From: Hymenobacter sp. BT730
GTDB lineage: Bacteria > Bacteroidota > Bacteroidia > Cytophagales > Hymenobacteraceae
Direction: 5' to 3'
NCBI RefSeq assembly: GCF_030542105.1
Contig: NZ_JAUOFB010000002.1
Coordinates: 248,001-312,000 of the forward strand
DNA length: 64,000 nt
In this document: piece after piece, positions 45,826-54,016 of the stretch
Numbering within the stretch: the first letter of the stretch is position 1
Layout of the letters: each line of letters starts with the position of its first letter
Notes under the pieces: generated by a model
What the model was told of the DNA's origin: nothing
The model's database searches: none
The model's input: the letters and a program-made list of their open reading frames with translations, nothing else
Made by a program: the position numbers and the translations under genes

Positions 45826-48681
45826 TTATGGCCGTTTAATCAGCACTTTGCGCGTTAAAACAGCATCCTTGCCCTGTAGCTGCACCATATAAATGCCCGG
45901 TTGTAACCCCTGCAGCTGAAGGGTTGCGGTAGTTTGCTGCGCGGGCCAGCGCTGCTGGAAGACCGTGCGGCCTACACCATCCAAAACAACCACCCGCTGA
46001 GCAGAAAAAGTGGCTGTAATACGCAGGTGCAGCAAGCCGGTAGTAGGATTGGGGTACAGCTGCCACGCAGTAGGCAAGGCTGGCCGCACGGGTAGCGCTA
46101 TGCCGTCATACCAGGTCTGGGCCGTGCTGCTGGTCGTGAGCAGACTATCCAGCGTGCCGGCTGCCAGCACGGCAAACGCTACCATGACGGAGTCGCCGGG
46201 GGCGAGGGCCGGTATCTTAGCGCCCAGCATGTAGGATACATCGGCGCCGGCAGGGGTATTGCCGGCTGCGCGGTTGCGGGTGCCAGTGGCCAGCATCAGA
46301 TACTTTTCCGCCTCACTGAATCCATTGTAAATGCGCACGGCCGAGTCGGCGGGGGCGGCATTATCCACGGCGTAGAACGAGGGAGTGCCGCCCCGAAGCA
46401 GCGTTACCCCGGCAAAATGCCTGGGGTTCTTGCGCTCAGTCACATACCCCAGGCGTTGCTGCTCGTGCCAGGCGGCTACGTTGCCACTCGGGTTCGGTAG
46501 TAGGTCCCAGTCCATAAACAGGCCGGCGTGCAAGGGCTTCAGGGTATCTGGGGTGATGTTAATAAGGCGATACTCCAGAACAATGAAATTACGCCGCTCA
46601 GTGGGCTCAGCCCAGGAATAAGCATGTTGCCGCACCCGCACCCCGGCCCGGGTAACGGGCCGTGCCCCCTGCAGCGTGTCAGCAAATACGCCGGCGGCTT
46701 CTTCTGTAGCATAACGTGGGGCCTTCAAAAGCTGCACCGGACTCAGCGCCGTAAAGTCCGTGTTAATTTTGTTCTGGGCATTGGGGAGCCGATCAGACAC
46801 CCGCTTGGGAGAGTTAGCCACCACCAGCGCACCAATAGAAAGCATGGGTACTTTGGTACGGTAGGTTACCCCTTCCCCCAACCAGGGGTTGGCTGAGTCA
46901 TACCCAATATTTCCCTGACTGGTAAGGCTCAGGCGCAGGTCGCCGGCTGCCAGGGTTACGTAGCCCGGGTTCAGCACAACCTTCACATACTGGTCGTCCT
47001 GATACCCATTATCGGCCACAAAATGATAGCGCAGCACGGCAGTAGTGGCCTGGGGCGTTTCAGGACTTACAACAAGCTCAAACGGACTGTCGGCATTAGA
47101 AGCTAAAGCCAGCGTGGATAAGCCCGGCACCGGAAAAGTAGCATTGCGCACCGTGAGGTACGGTGATAAGGAAGTCAGGCTAACCCTAAGGCCGCTGATG
47201 GGATTCAGCAGGCTTTGCACCTGCACCGAAAGGCTGACGGTGTCACCGGGTTGAAAATAGGTGCGCACGGGGGTAAAGTCTTCGCGCACTACGCGGGCCT
47301 CGTACCGGTCCGTGAGGGCCAGAGCGCGGGCCACGTTCAGCCGGCCGGTGCCCAGCTTGTGCCGGTACACGGCATTGCCGGAGATGGTGTAGAGCGAGTC
47401 AGTGGTTTGGCGTAGCTGGGCGGCTACCTGGTCGGCGTTGTACTGGGGAAAGCGCAGGCGCACCAAAGCTGCTGCCCCTGCTACCAAAGGGGCCGAGAAA
47501 GACGAGCCGTAAACATTGGAAGTATAGGCGCTGTCGTGGTCGAAGTTCGTAGTCAGGATCTGCTCGCTGGGCGCCGTGATATCGACAAAGTAGCTATAGG
47601 TAATGTTGTTGCCTTTCCGGTCGTTTACATCGGAGCCGGAGACGGAAATGACATGGTCGTAGCTGGCCGGATAAAAGTCCAGGTCGGCGTTGGAGTTGCC
47701 GGCAGCCGCTACAATGACCATGTTGCGGTTCACGGCCGCGTAGGTAATAATGTCCTGCTCGTACTGAGAGCGGCCGCCTACATCACCCCAGGATAGGTTC
47801 AGTACCTGGCAGCCGTGGTCGGCAGCATATACAATAGACTCAAAGCCCGCAAAAAAGCCTGTTGCCGTGCTGGGGTACACTTTCAGGGGCATGTATTTAC
47901 AGTGAAAGCCCACGCCGGCAATGCCCCGGCCGTTATCGGTGCGGGCGGCGGCCACCCCAGCTACCAGCGTACCGTGGTTAAAGCCGGGTAGCTTATCAGC
48001 GGTGGGGTCGTTGTCGTTATCGGCCAGGTCCCAGCCCCGAAAATTGTCCACATACCCATCCTTATCATTGTCGATGCCATCAACCGGGTCGGCGTAGTTG
48101 CGCTTTTCCTTGCCCTTCAAATCCTGATGAGTAAAGCGGGTGCCCGTGTCAGAAATGCCGATAACAATCGTGGTATCGCCCCTGGAAATATCCCAGGCCC
48201 GGTAAGCCCGGATGTTTTTCAGATAGTATTGCCGCGCGGTATTGGCCGCGCGGGTAGAATCGGCAAAAGGGTCGTTGGGCTGATAGAGGGGCCGGCGCTG
48301 GTAGAGTGGCTCCACGTACTCAAAAACGCCGGTTTGCAGCAGCTGCTGGCGTACCTTCTCAAACGGCTGCCCGGCAGGATAACGCACCTGGTAAATCTGG
48401 CGCAGATCTACTCCTTTTGCTTGTCCGGGGCGGGGCAGCAGAGCCCGGGGATATTTTTGTTGCGGCTGGGTAGCCCCCAATTGTTGCAGAGCTTTTTGCA
48501 GGGAGGAAGACTGGAGCAGATCCGCACTGGCTACCCCACGGGCAGCAGCCGGAGCTTTCAGGCGCACCACGCAAACGCCCGGCATAGCAGCCGGGGCCGC
48601 CTGAGCCCGTGAGGGCGCGGGTACCACCAGCGCACCGCCCAGAAGCAAGACCAGCAAGAGGAAGCGTAGCGGTGGAAGCAT
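45826..48681 (-). CDS. Secreted subtilisin-family serine protease with T9SS type A sorting domain
   Basis: A 951-residue exported S8 peptidase. A signal peptide (cut near SRAQA) is followed by an inhibitor-like propeptide of about 120 residues. The catalytic triad is Asp178 (GISDTGTRF), His236 (FNHGTLVAG) and Ser394 (YGSSFSAP), all in proper family context. Acidic calcium-binding-like segments such as DGIDNDKDGYVDN lie in between. After the protease come about 400 residues of beta domains and the last 80 residues form a type A sorting domain (LYPNPTTGLLHL up to VLIKRP). Export by the type IX system and surface attachment or release are expected. Confidence 0.94.
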   Translation of the reverse strand: MLPPLRFLLLVLLLGGALVVPAPSRAQAAPAAMPGVCVVRLKAPAAARGVASADLLQSSSLQKALQQLGATQPQQKYPRALLPRPGQAKGVDLRQIYQVRYPAGQPFEKVRQQLLQTGVFEYVEPLYQRRPLYQPNDPFADSTRAANTARQYYLKNIRAYRAWDISRGDTTIVIGISDTGTRFTHQDLKGKEKRNYADPVDGIDNDKDGYVDNFRGWDLADNDNDPTADKLPGFNHGTLVAGVAAARTDNGRGIAGVGFHCKYMPLKVYPSTATGFFAGFESIVYAADHGCQVLNLSWGDVGGRSQYEQDIITYAAVNRNMVIVAAAGNSNADLDFYPASYDHVISVSGSDVNDRKGNNITYSYFVDITAPSEQILTTNFDHDSAYTSNVYGSSFSAPLVAGAAALVRLRFPQYNADQVAAQLRQTTDSLYTISGNAVYRHKLGTGRLNVARALALTDRYEARVVREDFTPVRTYFQPGDTVSLSVQVQSLLNPISGLRVSLTSLSPYLTVRNATFPVPGLSTLALASNADSPFELVVSPETPQATTAVLRYHFVADNGYQDDQYVKVVLNPGYVTLAAGDLRLSLTSQGNIGYDSANPWLGEGVTYRTKVPMLSIGALVVANSPKRVSDRLPNAQNKINTDFTALSPVQLLKAPRYATEEAAGVFADTLQGARPVTRAGVRVRQHAYSWAEPTERRNFIVLEYRLINITPDTLKPLHAGLFMDWDLLPNPSGNVAAWHEQQRLGYVTERKNPRHFAGVTLLRGGTPSFYAVDNAAPADSAVRIYNGFSEAEKYLMLATGTRNRAAGNTPAGADVSYMLGAKIPALAPGDSVMVAFAVLAAGTLDSLLTTSSTAQTWYDGIALPVRPALPTAWQLYPNPTTGLLHLRITATFSAQRVVVLDGVGRTVFQQRWPAQQTTATLQLQGLQPGIYMVQLQGKDAVLTRKVLIKRP

Positions 48682-48703
48682 AAGCTGGGTAGGTTCGGGG
48701 GGA

Positions 48704-48736
48704 TTTGTAAATTTAAGCTTTCGGAGCAGTACTTTG
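48704..48736 (+). promoter_or_regulatory. Promoter of the PaaN-like gene
   Basis: TTTG at 48704-48707 and TACTTTG at 48730-48736. The two TTTG blocks are 25 bases apart, the same as in the aconitase promoter. The expected leader is about 70 bases. Confidence 0.5.
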
Positions 48737-48813
48737 CGTCCGCTATACGGGGTTTTCGACCAACCCGATAAACCGCCCGATCAATACTTTACCCGCTTCT
48801 TCCCACCTGAATT

Positions 48814-50481
48814 ATGACGGAAACCACCCGCAAACACCAAGCCACCCTCGACACCGCCGTGAAGGCCCTTCACGGCCGCACGTTCTTTGCCGCTTTCCCC
48901 GAAAATCCCTCCCCCGAAATCTACGGGGCTGATGCCGACCAGCAGGGTCGGGAGAAATTCCAGGCCCTGCGCGGCCAGCGCTTTACCGAACTGTTGCAGG
49001 GCGAGCCTGAGCAGTGGGTGGGCCAGGAGGAGTCGCCCTACGAGCAGCAGCCCCTGGGCATTACTTACCCTTTTTACTCGCCGGAAACCCTGGTGCAGCG
49101 CGCCGAAGAAGCCTTTACGGAGTGGCGCAAGCTGAAGCCCGCTCAGCGCGCGGCGCTGCTCACCGAGAGCCTGGACGGCATGCGCCAGCGCTTCTTTGAA
49201 ATTGCTTATGCCACCATGCACACCACGGGGCAGGCTTACATGATGTCGTTCCAGGCCAGCGGCCCGCACGCCGCCGACCGCGCCCTGGAGGCCATTGCTG
49301 CCGGCTACGAGGAGCAGACCCGCTTTCCCGAGGAAACTCGCTGGGAGAAGCCCATGGGTAAATATAGCATCACCCTGCACAAAACCTGGCGCGCCGTTCC
49401 CAAAGGCGTAGCGCTGGTGATTGGCTGCTCCACGTTCCCTACCTGGAACACGGTGCCCGGCATGTTCGCCTCCCTGGTTACCGGCAACCCGGTCATCGTG
49501 AAGCCGCACCCCAAAGCTGTGCTGCCCATTGCAATAGTTATTGCGGAGGTGCAGAAAGTACTGAAAGACCACGGCTTGAACCCCAACATCTGCCAGCTGG
49601 CCGTGGATGCCAACGACCGTCTCATCACGAAAGACCTGGCCGAAAACCCCGCCGTGAAGCTGATAGACTACACTGGCGGTTCGCAGTTCGGCGAGTACAT
49701 CGAAAGCCTGAAGGGCAAAACGGTTTTCACGGAGAAAACCGGCGTGAACAGCATTATTCTGGATAGCTGCGACGACCTGGACAAAGTCGCGCAGAACCTG
49801 GCTTTCTCCGTGAGTTTGTACTCCGGCCAAATGTGCACGGCCCCGCAAAACTTTTTCGTGCCGGCTGCCGGCGTGAAAGTAGGTGGCCAGCAGGTACCCT
49901 ATGAGGAAGTAGTACAGAAACTGGCCGCGGCTGTAACGGGCCTGGCTACCAACCCCAAGGTGGGGCCCCACGTGTTTGGCGCTATCCAGAATCCGGCTAC
50001 GCACGAACGGGTGCAGCAACTCAGCCTGGATGGGGGCCGCAAGGTACTGGCCCACGGCAGTGTTGATAATCCTCAGTTTCAGAATGCCCGCACCTGCTCG
50101 CCCAGCATCCACGAAACCAGCTCCGACAAAGTAGAGCAGTTCAGCCAGGAGCTGTTCGGCCCTATTATGCTGGTAATTAAGACCAAAGACACGCAGGAAA
50201 GCATTCATCTGGCGGCCAAGCTGGCCAAGGAGCACGGGGCTATTTCCTGCGGTGCCTATACCACCGACCCCGAGATTAAGGAGCAGATTATGGATGAGAT
50301 GAGCCTGGCTGGTACGCCCGTTAGCTTCAACCTCACCGGCGGCATTTACGTGAATCAGAATGCCGGCTTCTCTGACTTCCACGTGACGGGCGGCAACCCG
50401 GCCGGTAATGCTTCCTTCACCAACCCCGAGTTCGTGATTAAGCGCTTTACCTGGGTTGGCTTCCGCGAGCCGGTAGTTTAG
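48814..50481 (+). CDS. PaaN-type aldehyde dehydrogenase (phenylacetate-degradation family)
   Basis: A 555-residue aldehyde dehydrogenase of the PaaN group, which is longer at the N-terminus than ordinary members of the superfamily. Family pieces include KGVALVIGCSTFPTWNTVPG for cofactor binding, LIDYTGGSQFGEYIE, the nucleophile Cys in YSGQMCTAPQNFF, and ELFGPIMLVIK. In phenylacetate catabolism the family oxidises the ring-opened semialdehyde. No paaA-E, paaG or paaK gene is visible here, so the substrate in this organism is uncertain and the symbol is left blank. Confidence 0.85.
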   Translation: MTETTRKHQATLDTAVKALHGRTFFAAFPENPSPEIYGADADQQGREKFQALRGQRFTELLQGEPEQWVGQEESPYEQQPLGITYPFYSPETLVQRAEEAFTEWRKLKPAQRAALLTESLDGMRQRFFEIAYATMHTTGQAYMMSFQASGPHAADRALEAIAAGYEEQTRFPEETRWEKPMGKYSITLHKTWRAVPKGVALVIGCSTFPTWNTVPGMFASLVTGNPVIVKPHPKAVLPIAIVIAEVQKVLKDHGLNPNICQLAVDANDRLITKDLAENPAVKLIDYTGGSQFGEYIESLKGKTVFTEKTGVNSIILDSCDDLDKVAQNLAFSVSLYSGQMCTAPQNFFVPAAGVKVGGQQVPYEEVVQKLAAAVTGLATNPKVGPHVFGAIQNPATHERVQQLSLDGGRKVLAHGSVDNPQFQNARTCSPSIHETSSDKVEQFSQELFGPIMLVIKTKDTQESIHLAAKLAKEHGAISCGAYTTDPEIKEQIMDEMSLAGTPVSFNLTGGIYVNQNAGFSDFHVTGGNPAGNASFTNPEFVIKRFTWVGFREPVV

Positions 50482-50502
50482 TTCTGCTGCTCCTCTATAA
50501 AA

Positions 50503-50544
50503 CAACAAAAAGGCCCTGACGGTTACGTCGGGGCCTTTTTGTTG
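50503..50544. terminator. Bidirectional terminator behind the PaaN-like gene
   Basis: CAACAAAAAGGCCC pairs with GGGCCTTTTTGTTG, and GACG with CGTC inside. It also serves the converging small lipoprotein gene. Confidence 0.85.
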
Positions 50545-50565
50545 AAGCTTTTAGTCGTTTTATAA

Positions 50566-50814
50566 CTAGTTGCCTTTCCCATACTTGTATTTAGGAGGGG
50601 CTTTTACCGTTTTAAATTTCTGGGGATTATTCGCATTCAAATCAAGACCCAGACCAATAGTAACCGGGTCTTTTTTGGATTTTGCCTTGTTGTTATCCCG
50701 CCGTGCGGGGGCATCGGTGGCGTAACTGCGCGGGTTTTGCAGCACCTTGTCCTGGGTGCAGGAAACACCCATTAGCAGGAAAATTGCCAGTAGAGAGTGA
50801 GTTGTATAACGCAT
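50566..50814 (-). CDS. Small lipoprotein, function unknown
   Basis: An 82-residue product with signal MRYTTHSLLAIFLLMGVSC (lipobox GVSC), then a Lys/Asn-rich polar chain (RRDNNKAKSKKDP) and a basic C-terminus (PPKYKYGKGN). No domain is recognised. It is monocistronic, between two terminators. Confidence 0.72.
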   Translation of the reverse strand: MRYTTHSLLAIFLLMGVSCTQDKVLQNPRSYATDAPARRDNNKAKSKKDPVTIGLGLDLNANNPQKFKTVKAPPKYKYGKGN

Positions 50815-50954
50815 AGTAGTGGGAAGTAAAGTGGGAGGCCAGCGGCAGCAGGCAGATAGGCTTTGTACTGATTTTGGAAGGGAAAGGATGTTTGTTGAGT
50901 CGATTTTTCTATGTGCTTATTATGGTATACTGGTTGATAGTCAATGTTATAAAT

Positions 50955-51002
50955 ACATAAAAAGCCCCCGTTTTTCTTGCTGAAAACGGGGGCTTTTTAT
51001 GT
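50955..51002 (-). terminator. Terminator of the coiled-coil protein gene
   Basis: A perfect 20-bp stem (50955-50974 with 50983-51002) and an eight-base loop, 17 bases behind the stop of the minus-strand gene at 51020; it is symmetrical and could act in both directions. Confidence 0.85.
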
Positions 51003-51019
51003 AAAAACCAGTTGGAGGA

Positions 51020-51343
51020 CTAGATGATATGCCGCAAATCGTCGCGCAGGTTTTCAATACCGCGCCAGATTTCGTCCCAGGTGCTTCGGTCGGTATCGTT
51101 AGTGGCCGAGGAGGTAGTGCTAGTTGCCGGGGCGGGCCCCAGGCGCTCGGCCAGCTTGGCTCGTTTCACCTCCAAGGCTGCAATGTGCTCGTGGTAGGTG
51201 TGTGGTGAGTTGGCGGTGGTGGCGTGGGCGCGGTTACGCAGGGTTTGGATTTTGCTGTCCAGCTCTTCCAGGGCCTGGCGCAGGTCGGCATCGGAGAGGT
51301 TTTCTGGTACACGCATATGGTCGGGGGAGGGCGGATAGGACAT
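51020..51343 (-). CDS. Small coiled-coil protein, function unknown
   Basis: A 107-residue cytoplasmic protein. Residues about 18-72 are helical with heptad-like spacing (DLRQALEELDSKIQTLRNRA and HIAALEVKRAKLAERL), so a short coiled coil or helical hairpin is likely. A Ser/Thr-rich hinge follows, and a Trp-containing amphipathic end (WDEIWRGIENLRDDL). No family is recognised. It is single, with its own strong terminator. Confidence 0.7.
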   Translation of the reverse strand: MSYPPSPDHMRVPENLSDADLRQALEELDSKIQTLRNRAHATTANSPHTYHEHIAALEVKRAKLAERLGPAPATSTTSSATNDTDRSTWDEIWRGIENLRDDLRHII

Positions 51344-51505
51344 GGCAGCAGTATATGAGTCGTTACTGCACGTACTGTATTTTCAGCGGAAAAGATGCTT
51401 GATTTCCCGTCAACTTAAGCACAACAGAACCATAATACACCGGTAACTCCCGCCCCTTAGCCGGCCTCTAGCTTTGCCCGGTCTCTAAACCAACCACTTG
51501 GGCGT

Positions 51506-51964
51506 ATGCATCGGCATTTTCTACTTCTCTTACTATTGCTGTTCTGTGCTGGTAAGCTGCGCGCCCAGAAATCGAAGTCTATGGTAACCCTAGCTACCAA
51601 CACCGCAGTGGCGCAACCCGAGCCAGCACTGATAGTGGCTGCGCCTATTGTGTATCTGATGGCCGATCAGATGCCGGTCTTTCCGGGTGGAGAGCGAGGC
51701 TTTCAGCAGTTTATGCGCGAGAAGGCCCATTACCCCGAGCAGGCCCTCGCCCGTGGCATTGCCGGCAAAGTGCACGTTCGGTTTGTGGTAGATGACGCGG
51801 GCCGCATCCGCGACGCGGAAGTTGTAAAAGGACTGGGTTACGGCCTGGATGAAGAAGCCTTACGCCTGGTGCGCATTATGCCCTGGTGGACGCCCGGCAC
51901 CATAAAAGGGAAAGCCGTATGGGTAAGCTATACCATGCCTATCACCTTCCGCGCCCTGGAGTAA
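51506..51964 (+). CDS. Exported protein with TonB C-terminal domain
   Basis: A 152-residue protein. A signal peptide (LLLLLLLFCAGKLRA) precedes a TonB-type C-terminal domain (AHYPEQALARGIAGKVHVRFVVDDAGRI, then DEEALRLVRIMPWWTPG). PVFPGGERGFQQFM in front of it is the usual entry segment in Bacteroidota TonB-domain proteins. It lacks the long Pro-rich linker of a real energy transducer and its signal looks cleavable, so it may be a soluble periplasmic TonB-like protein rather than the ExbBD partner. Not next to exbB, exbD or a receptor. Confidence 0.85.
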   Translation: MHRHFLLLLLLLFCAGKLRAQKSKSMVTLATNTAVAQPEPALIVAAPIVYLMADQMPVFPGGERGFQQFMREKAHYPEQALARGIAGKVHVRFVVDDAGRIRDAEVVKGLGYGLDEEALRLVRIMPWWTPGTIKGKAVWVSYTMPITFRALE

Positions 51965-51982
51965 AGCAGCTAAAGCGCAGCA

Positions 51983-52540
51983 CTAAGCGTGTTGCATGGA
52001 TAGTGGAATGCCCAGCTCCCGGGCCAGCGGCGCTGCAGCCGACTGATACAGGTGTTGCAGCAATTCATCGAAGGCGGGGGCCAATTCTACCAGGTAGTCT
52101 TCGTGCAGTTTAGAACTCTGCTTCAGGGCCTCGTGGGTGCGCCGGGCCAGGTGCGTGAGCAGGGGCTGGGTAGGGCCGTGCAGGCGCGCTACGGCCTCCG
52201 GCTGGTGCCGAAATACATTGGTCAGCAGCCGCACGCTTAGCTCCACTTCACCCATCAGGTCGCCGGTAATTTTAGTGTGATAGGTAAGACGGGCCTGCAG
52301 CTGCCGCACTACCAGCAGCAGGTCGTTGGGGGTTTGATGGTAGCCGCGCACGGGGTCATCTACCTGGGTACGCAGGCGCAGGCGCCGGTCTTCCAGGGCT
52401 TCGTCGCCTTCCAGCAGGCGAAAGGCTAGCTGCTCGGTGAGCACGGTATCCTGCGCCACGAGGCGGGTCAGGAGCTGGTCTTTTTCTTTTTGAGGCAGGT
52501 TAAGCAGCGCTTTGCGTAGCTCGGGGGAGAGGGGCGGCAT
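51983..52540 (-). CDS. Conserved helical hypothetical protein
   Basis: A 185-residue cytoplasmic protein from the ATG at 52540. It starts MPPLSPELRKALLNLPQKEKDQLLTRLVAQD, and is nearly all alpha-helical with many Leu and Arg/Glu residues (RFRLRTQ-like and TRRTHEALKQSSKLHEDYL segments). There is no signal, membrane or known catalytic motif. The beginning, a short helix followed by LPQKEKDQLLTRLV, resembles proteins annotated as hypothetical across Hymenobacter. The stop lies 18 bases from the converging TonB-domain gene. Confidence 0.75.
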   Translation of the reverse strand: MPPLSPELRKALLNLPQKEKDQLLTRLVAQDTVLTEQLAFRLLEGDEALEDRRLRLRTQVDDPVRGYHQTPNDLLLVVRQLQARLTYHTKITGDLMGEVELSVRLLTNVFRHQPEAVARLHGPTQPLLTHLARRTHEALKQSSKLHEDYLVELAPAFDELLQHLYQSAAAPLARELGIPLSMQHA

Positions 52541-52613
52541 ATAGTAAGAGGGTGGGATATAAACTACACGAACCAGCCTTTTACTAGTTCCCGGCAACGC
52601 GGCAGGGCCGTAT

Positions 52614-53900
52614 TTACTGATTCACCCGCACATCAGATTCAGCGTGTACCTGCCCGGCTAGAGCCGCCTGGTTCTTGGCTTCATCAAACTCATTTTCGCT
52701 TTTGGCAATCACTACTGTGGCCACCGCATTGCCGATGATGTTGGTAATGGCCCGCGCCTCCGACATAAATCGGTCTACACCCAGCAGCAGCGCCATGCCT
52801 TCTACCGGAATAACCTTAGTGGCGGCCAGCGTGGAGGCCAGCACTACAAACCCCGAGCCCGTGACGCCCGCCGCCCCTTTGCTGGTCAGCATCAGAATAC
52901 CAATAATGGTGAACTGCTGCCCCAGTGTGAGCGGAATGTGAAAGGCCTGGGCCAGAAAAATGCTGGCCATGGAAAGGTAAATGGTGGTACCATCCAGGTT
53001 GAAGGAATAGCCCGTAGGAATAACCAGGCCCGCCACCGACCGGGAGCAGCCATAAGCCTCCAGCTTGTCAATCAGCCGCGGCAGCGCCGACTCGGAGGAG
53101 GAGGTGCCCAGTACAATCAGGAGTTCTTCTTTGATGAAGCTCAGCATCCGCCACAGACTGAACTTATAATAGCGCGCTACCGCACCCAGCACCCCAAAAA
53201 TGAACAACGCCATGGTCAGGTATACGGCCCCCATGAGCTTGGCCAGCGGCAACAGTGTGTGAACCCCGTACTTGCCAATGGTGTAGGCCATGCCGCCAAA
53301 AGCGCCCAAGGGAGCCAGCTTCATAATCATGCCCAGCATGCCAAACAGCACGTGGCTCAGGCGTTCAAAGGTGGAAATAAGCGGCGCGCTTACGGTGGGG
53401 CTCACGCGGGAAAGCGCAAACCCAAACAGCACGGCTATCAGCAACACCTGCAGCACGTCGCCACTGGTAAAAGCCCCCACCAGATTCTCCGGCACAATGT
53501 GGGTGAAAAAAGCCACCCAATCCATACCGGCCGCTTTTTCACTGAACTGCCGGGTTTCCTCGGCCCGGGCGGCTACCTGGCTGGTATCAATGCCCGCGCC
53601 AGGGTGCACCAGGTTAGCGGCCGCCACCCCAATAACCAGGGCCAGCGTGGTAATCAACTCAAAATACAGCAGCGCCTTGCCGCCCACCCGGCCCACTTTC
53701 TTCAGGTTGCCGATGCTGCCAATGCCCAACACCACCGTGAGGAAGATGATGGGTGCAATCAGCATTTTTATCAGGCTGATAAAAACGTCGCCGATAGGCT
53801 TTAGTGCCGCGCCTACAGCTGGAAATAGCGCGCCAACAAGAATGCCCAGCGCAATGGCGGAAAGTACCTGAAAAGTAAGGTTGCGGGAGAAGTGCTTCAT
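52614..53900 (-). CDS. Dicarboxylate/amino acid:cation symporter (DctA/GltP family)
   Basis: Inner-membrane transporter of 428 residues from the ATG at 53900. The family marks are present: re-entrant loops with VLGTSSSESALPRLIDKL (the serine-rich hairpin 1), PTGYSFNLDGTTIYLSMA in TM7, SKGAAGVTGSGFVVLASTL (hairpin 2) and GVDRFMSEARAITNIIGNAVATVV in TM8. These bind the substrate and sodium or protons. The Arg in DRFMSEAR suggests a C4-dicarboxylate or acidic amino acid; the exact substrate cannot be read with certainty. Confidence 0.94.
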   Translation of the reverse strand: MKHFSRNLTFQVLSAIALGILVGALFPAVGAALKPIGDVFISLIKMLIAPIIFLTVVLGIGSIGNLKKVGRVGGKALLYFELITTLALVIGVAAANLVHPGAGIDTSQVAARAEETRQFSEKAAGMDWVAFFTHIVPENLVGAFTSGDVLQVLLIAVLFGFALSRVSPTVSAPLISTFERLSHVLFGMLGMIMKLAPLGAFGGMAYTIGKYGVHTLLPLAKLMGAVYLTMALFIFGVLGAVARYYKFSLWRMLSFIKEELLIVLGTSSSESALPRLIDKLEAYGCSRSVAGLVIPTGYSFNLDGTTIYLSMASIFLAQAFHIPLTLGQQFTIIGILMLTSKGAAGVTGSGFVVLASTLAATKVIPVEGMALLLGVDRFMSEARAITNIIGNAVATVVIAKSENEFDEAKNQAALAGQVHAESDVRVNQ

Positions 53901-53960
53901 GCCGTAGCAAAGTAGCCAAAAGCCCAATACCGTATGGCATTGTGGCTGGCTAGTGACATA

Positions 53961-53996
53961 CAAAAAAGACCCACCCAAACGGGTAGGTCTTTTTGC
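53961..53996 (-). terminator. Terminator behind the shorter T9SS gene
   Basis: CAAAAAAGACCCACCC pairs with GGGTAGGTCTTTTTG (one mismatch), loop AAAC. It separates this gene from the symporter gene downstream on the same strand. Confidence 0.8.
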
Positions 53997-54016
53997 ATAT
54001 GCATAACCGGAAAGCC

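Noticed and set aside
48781..50508. Long open frame on the minus strand opposite the PaaN-like gene (575 codons)
   Set aside because: Same reason: the plus strand has the full dehydrogenase with its catalytic Cys and a promoter; the minus frame has no recognisable domain.
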